NCBI GenBank assembly: GCA_010093605.1
Contig: MU004196.1
Location: 1,193,454 to 1,257,453 of the forward strand
DNA length: 64,000 nt
Direction of reading: 5' to 3'
From: Lophium mytilinum
Lineage: Eukaryota > Ascomycota > Dothideomycetes > Mytilinidiales > Mytilinidiaceae
Shown: positions 35,000 through 45,800 of the stretch, piece by piece
Layout of the letters: each line of letters opens with the position of its first letter
How positions within the stretch are numbered: position 1 is the stretch's first letter
Notes under the pieces: generated by a model
What the model was told of the DNA's origin: nothing
The model's input: only the letters and a program-made list of their open reading frames with translations
Database searches by the model: none
Position numbers and translations under genes: made by a program

Positions 35000-35325
35000 A
35001 TGGTACCCCTCTCCCCTACCCTCCCCCTCAAAACCCCCCCAGCTAACCCCCCCCAACAGACCGCCCTCTTCAACTTCCAATCCCTCCTGCTCGTAATCCT
35101 GCTCCTAATCTGCACGTCCACGTATCTGCACCACGTGTTCCCCGGCCCGATGGACCGCAACAAGGACGGCGTGTTGGGGGTGTTCTGGAAAGGCGCGAGG
35201 ATTGGGGAGCGGTTGAGTCCGTATGTTAGTGTGGCGTGTGTGATTATGGCGGTGAGTTGATTTCGTTGATTGGGGGAAGGAAGGGGCTAATATATGGGTA
35301 GGCGAGCATTTTCATTGGGACGTGA
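35000..35325 (+). CDS. KSH1: Kish/TMEM167-family secretory pathway membrane protein
   Basis: Three exons: 35000-35002, 35060-35251, 35302-35325 (72 aa, the family length). Exon 1 holds only the ATG; the next base starts a GTACCC donor and a 57-nt intron ends in AACAG before ACCGCC. The product opens [20 protein letters not shown], then [29 protein letters not shown] and [13 protein letters not shown], all hallmarks of Kish, a small two-TM protein of the early secretory pathway. Reading through the first intron gives a longer Pro-rich start that the family does not have. Confidence 0.93.
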
Positions 35326-36324
35326 GCGATGTGCGAAAGCGAGGGAACTGTGGGGGATGGGATGGAGTGTGGAAGGGGGAGAAACGGCGCATGGATGAGT
35401 TCTGTAACCTCGCTGTTGATGGCGTGGGCGGGTTTGGAGAGGTATCGCGACGAGGATCAGAGGATGGGAGTGGGGAATGGACGGTGGAATGGGGTTGTTT
35501 TAGCACGGAGTTTGGCGTTTGGGCGGGAGCATCGGCGGATATGGTTCCATCACGATTATGGCGGAAAGTGATCATCAAAAGAATATCATAAGAAAGATAA
35601 ATATCAATTCAAAGTCACATACCAATGTACTATCAACATGGAAGCGGTACTCTACGAATCGACAACCAACAAACTTACATCACACAAATCACCCAAGCCG
35701 AAGCAGTTCGTTGAACTTGTTTTCATAGATTATAACCATACTACCATCATCCCCTAGCCCACCCGGCCAACACCTCCACCCACGAACTATTATATACAGA
35801 ATTTTCCTCCCTCATCTCCGCTTTTCGCTCCCCCTCGCCGCTAAGTCGCACCAGATCCTCCAAGTCTCCACGATCCAAACCAGATAGCCAAGATACATCT
35901 CTAAGTGTACAGTACAGCCCACCCGCACGCCGCCACCCAGCCGGCGCGAAAGCAGAGAAGAAGAGAAGAGAGTTTGGAGTTTAGAGAGTTTTTCCCGATT
36001 TCAGTCGGCTGTATCGATCCAGCCAGCTGAACACACGCGCACACACACTGTCCAGGTACCCGCAGTACCCCGAGTGCGTATCCCCACCATGACGCAAAGA
36101 AAACAGAGACTGGAACCGACACACGCAAGCCTCCCGATTTTCTAGTACGCACATCCGAACCAAGCCGTTACAGACCGACATTTAGGAGAGGGAAAGGAGA
36201 GGAAAAGAAAAATGACTAAAGTAGGAGACTAATTAAAGTCTACCACTCATAAGGAGGTAAAAACACAATCTTGAAGAAAAGAAGGAGACAGACAGGACCC
36301 GCTCCTCAACTCTTTAAGGCTTCA
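35326..36324. other. Intergenic between convergent KSH1 and AHC1-like genes
   Basis: About 1 kb, presumably the two 3'UTRs. No supported gene. A purine-rich stretch lies at 36180-36260. Confidence 0.4.
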
Positions 36325-38286
36325 CTACCTCTTCCTCGTTCCACTTCCGCCGCTCTTGCTGTTCTCAAACCCGCCCAGCCCCTTCCGCGACTGCCTCTCG
36401 GCCTCGCCTTCGCTCGCGTACTCGACAACCACTGCGTCGTCCATCACGTAGTCTCCTTCCCGGTCGATCTGAGGGACACTTCTTGCATCCGCGTCATCAT
36501 CCTCGTCATCATCCTCGTGATCGGAGACTAGGCCAGGATTAGACTCGACTGCATTGGGACTCAATTCGACAGGGGAGTCTGGGAGGCTGCGGTCATGCGA
36601 CTGACTTGCACTACTCACGCCAACACGAGGAAGACGCGGCGGCTCAGCACGGCCATGACCTTTTTGACTGCCGGTAGGACGAGCAGGGGCTTTGCCGTTT
36701 GCGGATGCGGAGTGGCTGTTGCTGGCAGGTAAACGGGCGAGCTGAGGCGTGGGCGCAACCTTGGAGATTGGAGTTTGCAGGGCCGAATCGGTGGTCAGCT
36801 CGTCATCTGAAGCCTCGAAGCTGGAGACATCGATTCGAGTACGGGCGGTGTCGACTAGGTTCTTGAGATCGCCTGGGAAGCCGCGTTTTAGGAGCAAGGC
36901 GTTCATCCAGGGGGTTTGAGGCGAGGGGACGAAGGGGGGTTGAGATCCGGGAGAGATAGCAGGAGAGGAAACGGGGGGGACCGAGGCTGAAGGAACAAGC
37001 CTAGGCAGAACACTGCGAGCATTGTTGGGTGCATTTGACCGAATTAATGGGTGAATGAAGCCGTTGCTCGCAGAGCCGACAAAGCCTACCGCCGGAGTGG
37101 GCGGCACGGACTGAGAGGGTTCCGAGGGCGGGATAATTGAGCCAAGTTCGTCAGTCTCAACAGGAACACCGCATGCCACGGCAGCAGCATCGTGACTCTT
37201 GTAGATTTGGTTGTGCTTGATGCGGCAGTGGTTGAGGAAACCCTGAGTGTTGGAGAATTGGCCACTCTGGCAAATGGCGCAGTACAACCGCACCCACTGA
37301 CCGTCGGTCGACCGTTTGTGCAAGAGAGGGTCTACTTTCGGTACAGGCGCTGGATTTTCACCGAGCGACTGGAACCGCATTGCTCCGGTCGATGTCCGTG
37401 AGTTTCGGGACTTCCCGGTAGTCGGGACTTCCGCAAAGCTGCCACGGGTCGCACGTCCTTCACCAAGTCCGAAGTACCCATGTGATTGCAACAAGCCTGT
37501 TTCCGGAATGGAGTCAAACTTCGGGTCTGGGATCAACCACTTGGCATAGTGTCGAGAGTATGGTCCATCAGTGACTCCCCACGGGGCAGCATGGACTGGC
37601 TCCGTGTATCCGCGTCGAGGTTGCAGTGCTGGACCCACGCCACCGCTGACATTTTCAGACAGCGATTGCGAGCCCGGGTAAGGCACTAGCTGACACCGCC
37701 GTAGTTGCTCCAACGCGACCTGACACTTTCCCAGCTCCTGTTCGATAAGGCGCAGTTCGTTGTGCTTGAGGAGGATCTCGTAGTTGAACTGGGCTTCGAT
37801 GGCCTGCTGAGTTGGCGTGAGGCTCGAGTCCATATCCAGAGCGTTCTTTTCGGTGGATTCGATTGACGATGCCGGCACAGCAGGAGGCTGCGAGATGTTG
37901 ACCTTTGACTTGGCGACGCCTTCCTCTTTCGATGCGCTTCCTGCACTCAGATCAACGGGTTTGACGGGCGCAGTGGCCGGGCTCTTGGCTTGAGGCTTGG
38001 AATTCCCGTGCGACACGACGATGCCGTCAAGCATTGGTTCACGGTCCTGTGCACCCATGTTGAACACGGCACGCTTCACCTCGCCGGCCGTGCACTTCTG
38101 CTTCTTGACAAGATGCACGCTGGTCGCTGTCGACACCTCGGGGCTATCGGTGCGCTTGCGCTTGAAGGTGCTCAACAGCGGGATATCGACGACGGGCATG
38201 TTGCGCGGCTTGTGCAGGGCCGACTTCTCCATAATCTTGTCGCCGGGAGAGTCGGAGCTCCACGGAAGGCGGAACATGGACTGCAT
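36325..38286 (-). CDS. AHC1-like C2H2 zinc-finger protein (ADA histone acetyltransferase component)
   Basis: Single exon, 653 aa from the ATG at 38286. The frame is open upstream to 38475, but the extension is low-complexity and I prefer MQSMFRLPWSS. Features: nuclear-type basic patch FKRKRTDSP, a predicted coiled coil (FNYEILLKHNELRLIEQELG), and a single zinc finger LYCAICQSGQFSNTQGFLNH followed by CRIKHNQIYKSHDAAAVACG, typical of AHC1-type proteins. The rest is Ser/Pro-rich with an acidic patch (DHEDDDEDDDAD). Yeast Ahc1 is specific to the ADA complex; the same role here is by family only. Confidence 0.8.
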   Translation of the reverse strand: MQSMFRLPWSSDSPGDKIMEKSALHKPRNMPVVDIPLLSTFKRKRTDSPEVSTATSVHLVKKQKCTAGEVKRAVFNMGAQDREPMLDGIVVSHGNSKPQAKSPATAPVKPVDLSAGSASKEEGVAKSKVNISQPPAVPASSIESTEKNALDMDSSLTPTQQAIEAQFNYEILLKHNELRLIEQELGKCQVALEQLRRCQLVPYPGSQSLSENVSGGVGPALQPRRGYTEPVHAAPWGVTDGPYSRHYAKWLIPDPKFDSIPETGLLQSHGYFGLGEGRATRGSFAEVPTTGKSRNSRTSTGAMRFQSLGENPAPVPKVDPLLHKRSTDGQWVRLYCAICQSGQFSNTQGFLNHCRIKHNQIYKSHDAAAVACGVPVETDELGSIIPPSEPSQSVPPTPAVGFVGSASNGFIHPLIRSNAPNNARSVLPRLVPSASVPPVSSPAISPGSQPPFVPSPQTPWMNALLLKRGFPGDLKNLVDTARTRIDVSSFEASDDELTTDSALQTPISKVAPTPQLARLPASNSHSASANGKAPARPTGSQKGHGRAEPPRLPRVGVSSASQSHDRSLPDSPVELSPNAVESNPGLVSDHEDDDEDDDADARSVPQIDREGDYVMDDAVVVEYASEGEAERQSRKGLGGFENSKSGGSGTRKR

Positions 38287-40514
38287 CGTGGCGAGGGTGG
38301 TTGCCTGGACGGAGCGACGGTCATCTGTGGTCGTGAGTGCGGCGGCGCAACGACGTGTGGGTGGTGTGGCGCGTCTTGGTGACGTATCAGGAGAGCTCCG
38401 GTAACGGTCGCGTTGGGAGCGAGGTGCGAGTAGAGGGAAGAAGAGTGAATTAAGTAGCAAACAAGGCGGGTGCAAAGGAGTGCAAGAAGAAGAGGGCCGT
38501 CACGAGGCTCGAGGCAGCCGTCTGCAGTTGGGACGAAATGGTGGAGCTGGAGGCGGGCAAGATAAGGCCAGAAGCACGGCACGCAGCGGGAAAAAAGATG
38601 TTAAAAGTCGTGAATAGGGAAGTCAGAGGGGCACTGCAGCTCGCAGGCAGAAAAGGTGCCGGTCGGAGGCTGTGGTGGGGGGGATCCGTGGTGTGGGCGT
38701 GGTGTTGGTACGTGGTGGGTGAGGTTGTGAGGTTGAGGGCGAAGGGGTTGCGCACGGCGGCGAGGGACGGCTGCGAAAGCTGCGCTATGCCAAATATACC
38801 CTCACGGCGCACGCTCCACCGGCGATGCAGTGCTTGATTGGATGGACGGATGGGCGGGACAGCGCCGGCGTCGATTGTTATGCCATTCTCGAACCGCGAC
38901 GGAATGTTAATCCACTCACCACGGCATCATTGACTCAGCGCTCTCTCGACACCATGAATGTGCATCGTCATGAGTGTGGCTATATAGCCATCCCTCTTGT
39001 GCGCCACCGCTCTTTGTTCTCTCCGATCGAAGGCTCGCTGCCGTATTCCCGGCTCGCACATGCTTCCAAGCTACAAAACCTTGCTTCCGAGCCCGATGGC
39101 GGCCAGCTGCTGTCTCAAGCGTGTCAGGTCAGGCCGTCTGCCCTCCAGGCTGCCTCGTTGTCTGTTCCAGGGCCCCCACCATCCTCAACACCAGGCGACG
39201 TATCATGTCCATCGCTGCTGGCAATCCTCCAATCAGCGTGACCCCTCCTGCGCAAGTGCTAACAAGCGCATCGCGATGTTCCACCAGCTTCCACGGATCG
39301 CTCGCGGGTTAGGGCCCTCGGCGCCGGCTCCGCTTGCCTGGAGATTACGTCGACAGCCACAACACCACCAATCCCGCCGTGAAACATCGCCAACTCACCC
39401 TTTCCCTAACCACGTGACTTTTTGACAGAGCAGAGCTTTCTCTCATCTTGGTTCGCTCACATCAGGCTGCTCGGGCGTCGGTGACGCTGTGTCCTGATGA
39501 TTCAGCTAGTAGAGCCACCCTCCGGGCTCTTATGTTAACGGTTACGACTAACTAACAGCGTAGAAGGTATTCTACTTTCGTCTCTTTATGAGGTAGTTCT
39601 CAACGTCGCGGGCCCTGCTCATAGGAATGATTGACGACCGGTCCTTCCGTGCCCGTGACTTCGTGTAGTCCCTAGATCTGCTGATTCTCATTGCCTGGAT
39701 TACCCTCCCCAGGCCATCCGGCACATCGCAAAGAAACATGGAACTGGCGGGCGAAAACAGGGCATGGTGAGGGTCGACCACAGATGAGTGAAAAGCACAA
39801 CCTTCCAAGGACGGGCCTTGGTCGTATAGGCATTGTGGTGGGTGATCAAAGGACACAAAGATCAGGCTGAGAAGATGAGCCGCTGCTCCGATCAATCTCA
39901 TCTCGTCTTTCATGTTCCAACAACCCAATGTGCACCCCCACACCCCTACCCGACCACCTCTGCTCACGTGACCCGATGCATGCTGTTGAGTACAGCTCAA
40001 GTCCAGCTCAGCTTCAGCTTAGGTCTCGTTCAATTGACGATCGGTGGATACAGTTGCCGCAAAAGGGTGTGTCGATGTAATAATAGCACCTGATGCGAGA
40101 CTTCCAACAACCCGGCTGGCACACGAAGCAGTTAGAGCTTCGTCCAAACCGCCCCGTTCATGAGTAGGCGGACTCCATGTTAATCATCTACCAGTCGATG
40201 ATCGAGGTAGGCTTGCTTACGGCGTTAAGGTGCGTCCCATTCAAAATACCGTCCAATCCAAAAGCTAAGCTAACAAGGCAAATGCTTAGCCAACAAGGCT
40301 GCGGCAGCCCGCTGGCACAGGTCTGCCTTTGAATCTTCTCCTGCAGAATGGGGCTCAGAGGCAAAGCGCCTAGGGGCCAAGGAAGGCCATGATATATATT
40401 AGCATTCTGTTGTGCTTCATATTCGAATTTCCTCCTCGTCTTTATATTACGGGTCCTGGTCACGCGACTTACTTTCCAAAATCGACCTCTTTCCACGTTC
40501 ACACGCATATAACC
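38287..40514. other. Long intergenic region, nothing recognised
   Basis: 2.2 kb. It holds the AHC1-like promoter and a purine/pyrimidine-biased stretch at 38550-38780. A minus-strand frame of 142 codons at 39572-40000 shows no family features and was not accepted. Confidence 0.4.
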
Positions 40515-41739
40515 ATGCTCTTCGGTTGGAATAACAGGGGCTTTTCTTTCGACGTCGAGGCCGATTGCAATAAATCGAACGCGTCGATAGACTGCAGCGT
40601 TTCGTTCCGTAATGGCTCAAACATCGTCTCAGCATTTGGACATAGAGATCAGATCACCCCCGACCCAGATATCGCGGGGAAAGGGGTAAGGCGTCTCATT
40701 CTCTCTTCCCCGTTCACCTCTGGCGCTCGTTTCTCTGACACTACCTTCCACAATCAGGTTTTCATCGCCCTCGCCGTCTAGGTCCTCCTCATCTGGGGAA
40801 TGGCATTGATCTTGATGCATCTTGATTTCAGAGGCTCCAACCGAAAATGGCACTACGTCATGCTCTTCTCGCTCTCGGACATCATGGGCGTATCAAGCTA
40901 TCGTGTACATAGCCAACTTCATCAGCACGGGAAAGTGTAATTTGACAACCTACCACTACTACGTCGCGCTGGACTCTGTTCTCGTCGCATGCTCGACCCT
41001 GGTCCTAATATTTATCTCCGCACGCCACCACTACCGTACGACCGTCGCTAGCCTCGTCAGATTCTCCGCCACGGTAGTCATTTTTAGCTTACTGGGGATC
41101 TTCATAGTCTACCTAGCCCACAAGAACAGGCAAGAACAGTTCCCAGAACTATTTCCGCCTCGCTCCCGAAACGACAGCGCCATCCTGCTCCCCGTCTCTT
41201 GCTTCATCGACAAGGACCTGATCCACCTCAAAACCCCATTTGCCACCGACGTCAATCCACCCCTCCTCACTACAGAGCAGCAGGCCCGCATGGGGCGTCC
41301 CATCAAGACTGGGTACCTCCCGGAAATTATACTCTACCTGTTCCTCATGGCGTACTTGTTTCTGGGCATGTGCGCGCAGCTCTGGGACGTGTTCTGCAAA
41401 GACTCAAGGAGAGCGCACGTCGCGAAACGTACAAGTTTCGTCCTCAAAGCTTTCTGGTCCACGACGTTCCTGCTCTGCTTGGGCACCGACATCTACTGCA
41501 TTGCTCATATCGGGTGGCTAAAGGGCTGGGCCGCCTCTTCAGGGTGGATGAAGGATGGTCGGGAGGGCGACCTGTCCACCATTGGGCAAATAATGGCTAT
41601 TGCGACGCCGGGACTGTTTTTAGTGGCATGTTGCGACAAAGTGAAGTTTAGAAAGGGTCCGGAGAAGAACATGGACCACGAGGAGCGGTTGCCTTTGACG
41701 CAGCAAGGGTATAGTAGTGTTCCACAGCCGCGCCGATAA
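40515..41739 (+). CDS. Multi-pass fungal membrane protein, 5' part with frame conflict
   Basis: The firm part is 40822-41739, with hydrophobic segments VALDSVLVACSTLVLIFISA, FSATVVIFSLLGIFIVYLA, ILYLFLMAYLFLGMCAQLW, LKAFWSTTFLLCLGTDIY and IMAIATPGLFLVACC. A likely first exon is 40515-40685 (starts MLFGWNNRGFSFDVEADC, ends PDPDIAGKG), joined over a 96-nt intron to 40782 (VLLIWGMALILMHLDF). PDPDIAG before a first TM, then SLSD and YQAIVYIANF, follows the order of a common uncharacterised fungal membrane-protein family. But SLSD and YQAIVY lie in different frames near 40885-40900 with no room for a normal intron, so either an indel broke the gene or the model is wrong. Confidence 0.6.
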
Positions 41740-42318
41740 GGCAAAGGATTGGTTGTGTAGTTGGTTTGGAGTTCTGTTAGTTCGATCACTGATGACGAGG
41801 TGGCCTAGAACATCACCTGGAGCGGTTATCTGAGTCTCATTCAGCTTCTTTTAATATTTACACAACATCTCTGGGGGAGTTCTAGCGATATCGCAAGTAT
41901 TCAGACGCCCCAAGCTTCTTTCTCTTTAGACTTAATCAATTTTGAGCTTCTATTTGCTTTTCACGTTCTGCTTTAAGACTTCCATTTCTCTCATCTGGAA
42001 ATACATTCAACATTTCGGCCAGGGTTCACTTTTACACAATCCTAACACCTTTCAATCCTACATCCAAGACGTCTACGGTCTCTTCCTACTTTTAGCATCT
42101 TTATGCCGCGAGCAAGTCCGGAGTCACAGTACAGTCATTAGACCAGTGCCCTTCATGATCTTCCGTCATTTTGACAGCGTACATGACGGCTTTGTCTGCA
42201 TCTCGGCATGAATGGGCATTCGGCAGCCATAATATATTTCTCCAGCCAGCAGTCCTATCGCGCTAACAAAGAAAGGAGTTGACCTTCGTTTCCGGCTCGA
42301 CGTAAGCTCGCCAACAGC
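41740..42318. other. Intergenic, nothing recognised
   Basis: 580 bp between convergent genes; no supported coding signal. Confidence 0.4.
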
Positions 42319-42951
42319 TTAGAACCAATCGAACCAAATAATGGGAAATACTTCGAGACTTTCACTGTACCCAGACCTACAATACTCCATCACTTTCCGG
42401 TCCGTCTCCGTCAATACTCCCTTGCCAAGCCTTTTCAGCCCGTTATCAGCCTCCAGGCACCTCAAGATAGCAGATAAAGAAGCTTCCGCACTCGTTTCAT
42501 CCCTTCGAACCTCAAGCGTCTTCGACTCTTCCTGAATCACAAGCACCGCTTTCAGCATATAAGCTAGCAAACGTGCTTCCCGAATTCCTTCAATGAAGGC
42601 GCGCACACGCCCGAAGAATGAACTCGGTCTTTCCACCTGCTGTTTCCTCTCGTTTTGCAGCCGCAGGTCGATTTCTTTCGCCAAAACCGGCACGCGGCGA
42701 ATGAAATAAGTCAACGGCGAATTTTCTTTTGGTCTCTGAGGAGCTTGGTTCGGGTGCTTGGTTTTCAGGGCCGGCGTCTTGTTTATCGTAGGGTGGCGAT
42801 CCATTGGGACTACTAAGCCCTGTGTCACCCCGCGTCTATTGGCTTGGCTTCGTAGCGAGGTGTGAAAAGCTCGATTGAGAAGTGGATAAGACGCAAGAGG
42901 GACAAATGCGTTAACCGATGGGAAACCCGGTGCTGGCAACCGGAGAGGCAT
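42319..42951 (-). CDS. Small hypothetical protein with mitochondrial-type presequence (duplicate 1)
   Basis: 210 aa from the ATG at 42951; an in-frame ATG at 42999 gives 226 aa. The N-terminus MPLRLPAPGFPSV...LLNRAFHTSLRSQANRRG is basic, lacks acids and has an RAFHTS motif like fungal matrix-protease cleavage sites. The C-half is helical (FIEGIREARLLAYMLKAVLV) and ends with RLGKGVLTETDRKVMEY, which resembles the C-terminus of the next gene (GMGRGVLTGKERESLL). Function unknown. Confidence 0.6.
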   Translation of the reverse strand: MPLRLPAPGFPSVNAFVPLASYPLLNRAFHTSLRSQANRRGVTQGLVVPMDRHPTINKTPALKTKHPNQAPQRPKENSPLTYFIRRVPVLAKEIDLRLQNERKQQVERPSSFFGRVRAFIEGIREARLLAYMLKAVLVIQEESKTLEVRRDETSAEASLSAILRCLEADNGLKRLGKGVLTETDRKVMEYCRSGYSESLEVFPIIWFDWF

Positions 42952-43101
42952 GATGAAGAGCTGCCCGAATCCTACAGAAACCGAGCTGGGCGGACGCACT
43001 CTTAAGGTACCTCTGCCGAACGTTGCACAACTTCAACTATGGTGGCACAGCATCTAGGCACCAGCATTCCTCAACCCGTCCCCAGATCCCCATCTCCTCT
43101 C

Positions 43102-43623
43102 TCAAAGACACAATAAACTCTCCCTCTCTTTCCCCGTCAAAACCCCCCTCCCCATCCCCCTCAACGCCTCGTCCACCAGCAAAAACCTCGTCGCTGCCGC
43201 CACCGTCGCCAGCTCCTCCAACTCGACCCAGAAGCCCCGCTCTGCTCCCATCATCTCTCTCACCGCGCCGCGTAGACATCCTAGTAACTCCTCCTCTGCT
43301 TCCCGCCCATTCGTCTGCGCGTCGGCCTGTCGCGCGTCTATTCTCTGTCGGATGGCGGGGAGACGGCTGTCTAGGTAATCTTGCGCTAGCACCGATCGGG
43401 CGGGTGGCTGCCAGTTGGGGCTCCGTACGCCTAGGGGTTCTGGAGAAGCGCGCAGTGTCATGTGGCTTTTTAGTAAGGGGAGTGGCTGGGGCGGCGAGCT
43501 GGTATGGCTGGGTGGGACTACGGTTGGGGGCGGTTGGGTTGCGCGGGGGAAGGAGGCGGAGAAAGAGCGGTCGTGGGGTGGTTTGGGGAGTTGAGGGAGG
43601 GAGGGACGCCGGGGGTGGGGCAT
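43102..43623 (-). CDS. Small hypothetical protein with mitochondrial-type presequence (duplicate 2)
   Basis: 173 aa from MPHPRRPSLPQL at 43623; an upstream in-frame ATG at 43710 is possible. Like its neighbour it has a basic start and an RSFSAS motif, then a proline-rich part and a helical C-terminus ending GMGRGVLTGKERESLLCL. The pair lies in tandem, same strand, 150 bp apart. I infer divergent duplication; similarity is confined to the two ends. A rival longer frame on the same strand at 43037-43738 is low-complexity. Confidence 0.5.
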   Translation of the reverse strand: MPHPRRPSLPQLPKPPHDRSFSASFPRATQPPPTVVPPSHTSSPPQPLPLLKSHMTLRASPEPLGVRSPNWQPPARSVLAQDYLDSRLPAIRQRIDARQADAQTNGREAEEELLGCLRGAVREMMGAERGFWVELEELATVAAATRFLLVDEALRGMGRGVLTGKERESLLCL

Positions 43624-43974
43624 TGCGGTTGAGTGGTGCTGTTGGAGAGGTTTGATGGTATTCGCGAGGGTGCAAGTGGCGGGCTGATGTCGGTTGGATA
43701 CTTCGCGCACTGGTTGTAAAACGGATGGGCATCCACATTTAGCGGGACGGTGGGAAATGCTTATTAGAGAATGAGTTGGAGGCTGTTGGTAGGTTGTTGT
43801 TCATGTTGTTGTTGTTGTGGGGATCGCCATAATTGGAGGTGGTTGGGGTGGCTGGGGGTGCGACCACCAGCGTGATATCTCACCACATCGCCCCCCAATT
43901 GAATTCCATGAGCTCTGGTTCGTGTGAAGTTGATGTACTCAAGAACCGGAACCTTGGTATTAGAGCCCAGAACT

Positions 43975-44170
43975 AAGTGAGAGTTTGCACTGGCAAGATG
44001 TATAAGCGGGAGCCAGTCCGTGCGATTTGGAGTGGATCTGGGTTTACTATTGTTAAGACTTCTAAATCAGACCTCGGAGTTACGTTCCTTTTCCATCGTT
44101 GGGAAGCATCAATTGGAGCGGGTTCGTGCAATATGAATTGATTCGGGCTTGTCATTGGCACGACTTGTCG
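43975..44170. repeat. Dispersed repeat 3, second locus (inverted relative to 29455-29600)
   Basis: TTGCACTGGCAAGATGTATA, GGGAGCCAGTCCGTG and TCTAAATCAGACCTCGGAGT match, in reverse complement, the units at 29.5 kb. A second decayed unit follows (GGTTCGTGCAATATGAATTG, CATTGGCACGACTTGTCG). Confidence 0.7.
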
Positions 44171-44671
44171 TTGAGGTTACGGAACGAGGTCTCATACTAT
44201 CACAGGTTGGTCAAAAAGCACTGGTAGACCTGACAGAGTCATTACTAGGTCTGACTAAATTACTAGCTGAACAGTTGCTAGAGGACAGTACTAGGGCACA
44301 GGTTTGGCCAGCTATCTCTTTTATTTGATACTGATTCATGATAAGGTTTCACAGAACCTCGAACAGGGCAAGCCCGCTAATGGCCAGCTTATGGAATTCC
44401 TCTAATTCAAGCTCTTAGGGAATGAAACAAATTAAGCGCGTCGAGGCACCCTCAACGGTGGTGAGTAAGGGTGTATTGGAATTTGTCAAGGTACTGTAAG
44501 TAGACCTGGCCACGTTATGTACCGATACTATTAGGTCTCCGTAACAAGGAGAGAAGAAAAACTCTAAACCTACCCTTCGACGTTGTATACTTCTTAGCTA
44601 GAAGCCTATTTAGCGAACCTCTATTTCGTATGCAGTTTTTGCTCGTTAGCATCGTTATTTGAAAGATTTAA

Positions 44672-44775
44672 GGCCAATGTCTATTTTCAAGCAGTGTAGA
44701 TTAGACTGCCTCTTGACTAAATAACAGCTTAGCAGCTAGGCTGCCCCCTGCAGTGGTATCGAGCGAAAGTTAGAA
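44672..44775 (+). repeat. Direct repeat flanking family-A gene 1, left copy
   Basis: GCCAATGTCTA, then TTAGACTGCCTC, GCAGCTAGGCTGCC and GTGGTATCGAGCGA, matches the copy at 45697-45800 in order, about 1025 bp away, roughly 70-75 percent alike by eye. The two copies bracket the gene at 44770-45610. Confidence 0.75.
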
Positions 44776-45610
44776 CCAAGATGGCCTAATGAAACCGGGT
44801 AATATACTCTTAAACACCGTCACCAAATCCTCCACACTTTCGCCCGTTACGCGCCCTACTAGACTCGCCGTTGTCTTATAACCCGCTACAACGGGCCCTA
44901 TTACGTGCACGACCGACGTCTCCCGCAGCTTAAACGCATGATCGCCCCGTACTACTAGCGAATGATAGGGCGTTTCATTGACATAGCTCCTATCCCCCTC
45001 CGCCCTAATTCCCATATACTGCTCGCGTACCTCCCGTGATTTCATGCCGATGCCCCGCCCTGTGTGCGAAGTTAGCGGACACGCGATCATGTGCTGCGGA
45101 AAAACTGCCAGAACCACCATATAGCGCATTTTAGTGGAAATGGGGCCAATGGTGCTTTCAGTGCGTGCTTCGCTGGTGGTTGAGACGCTGTGGTCGCCGA
45201 GCGGCGCGAAGTGCGGCGTGCAGAATATCGAGCCGGGGGCTAGCTCTGCGATCTCTTCGCGGGTCAGAGTCCTTGAGGGAGCTTTGGAGTTCGCGGTGGC
45301 GAGGGTGAGGCTGGATAGGCTAGGGGTGGAGCAGGCGGAAACAGAGGGACATAGCGCCAGAGCTGGCGGTGCTGCTTTGGCCGCCCATGCGGAGATTCTT
45401 GATTCGGGGGTTGAGCGAGGGGGGAAGTGAGGCAGCATTGCTGGTTGGTCTTGGGGGAAGGGGGTAGGCTAATGTTTGGGAACCTCCCTGCTGAGGGAGA
45501 GATTGTGCACCATTTCCTGAGCCTGAGGTTACCAGCTTCGACTTCGGATAGGGTTGGTAACGAGAGCTAGAAGAGGCTCTACTTACTTGTGAGCCTGATT
45601 GTTCGACCAT
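44770..45610 (-). CDS. Family A, copy 1: DUF6590-like domain protein
   Basis: Two exons, 45610-45533 and 45468-44770 (258 aa, matching copies 2 and 4 at 263 and 283). After a Ser/Pro-rich disordered start, the domain runs FCTPHFAPLGD, ARTESTIGPISTKMRYMVVL, FPQHMIACPLTSHTGRGIG, EVREQYMGIR, NETPYHSLVVR, HVIGPVVAGYK, VGRVTGESVEDLVTVFKSI. The order of a beta strand before H-x-x-x-x-PL-x-(S/T)H-x-GRG and a C-terminal G-x-(V/L)-x-x-x-S helix is that of fungal DUF6590, whose role is unknown. An upstream GTAAGT donor could splice to the same acceptor in frame (241 aa). Head-to-head with the family-B gene at 46314. Confidence 0.72.
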
Positions 45611-45696
45611 TTTATTGATCTGTACAGTGTCAGGTGACCCTGGGCACACTTCTTCGCCACTGCTTCCAGTACTCTCAACGAATTTCGAGAATCAAC

Positions 45697-45800
45697 AGCC
45701 GATGTCTACTTACGAGCTGTGCAAATTAGACTGCCTCCCGACTGACTACCTACTGAGTAGCTAGACTACCTCTTACCGTGGCACCGAGCGAGCAAGATTT
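45697..45800 (+). repeat. Direct repeat flanking family-A gene 1, right copy
   Basis: GCCGATGTCTA, AATTAGACTGCCTCCCGACT, GTAGCTAGACTACC and GTGGCACCGAGCGAG pair with the left copy at 44672-44775 in the same orientation. Confidence 0.75.

Noticed and set aside
39572-40000. Minus-strand 142-codon frame in the 38-40 kb gap
   Set aside because: No domain, no splice partners, average composition; not supported as a gene.
43037-43738. Minus-strand 233-codon frame and plus-strand 210-codon frame
   Set aside because: Pro/Arg/Gly low complexity, overlapping the more protein-like 43102-43623 frame.
44672-45800. Direct repeats around family-A copy 1 as LTRs of an element
   Set aside because: Only about 100 bp long, no TG/CA ends or retroelement protein between them; the content is a DUF6590-like gene.
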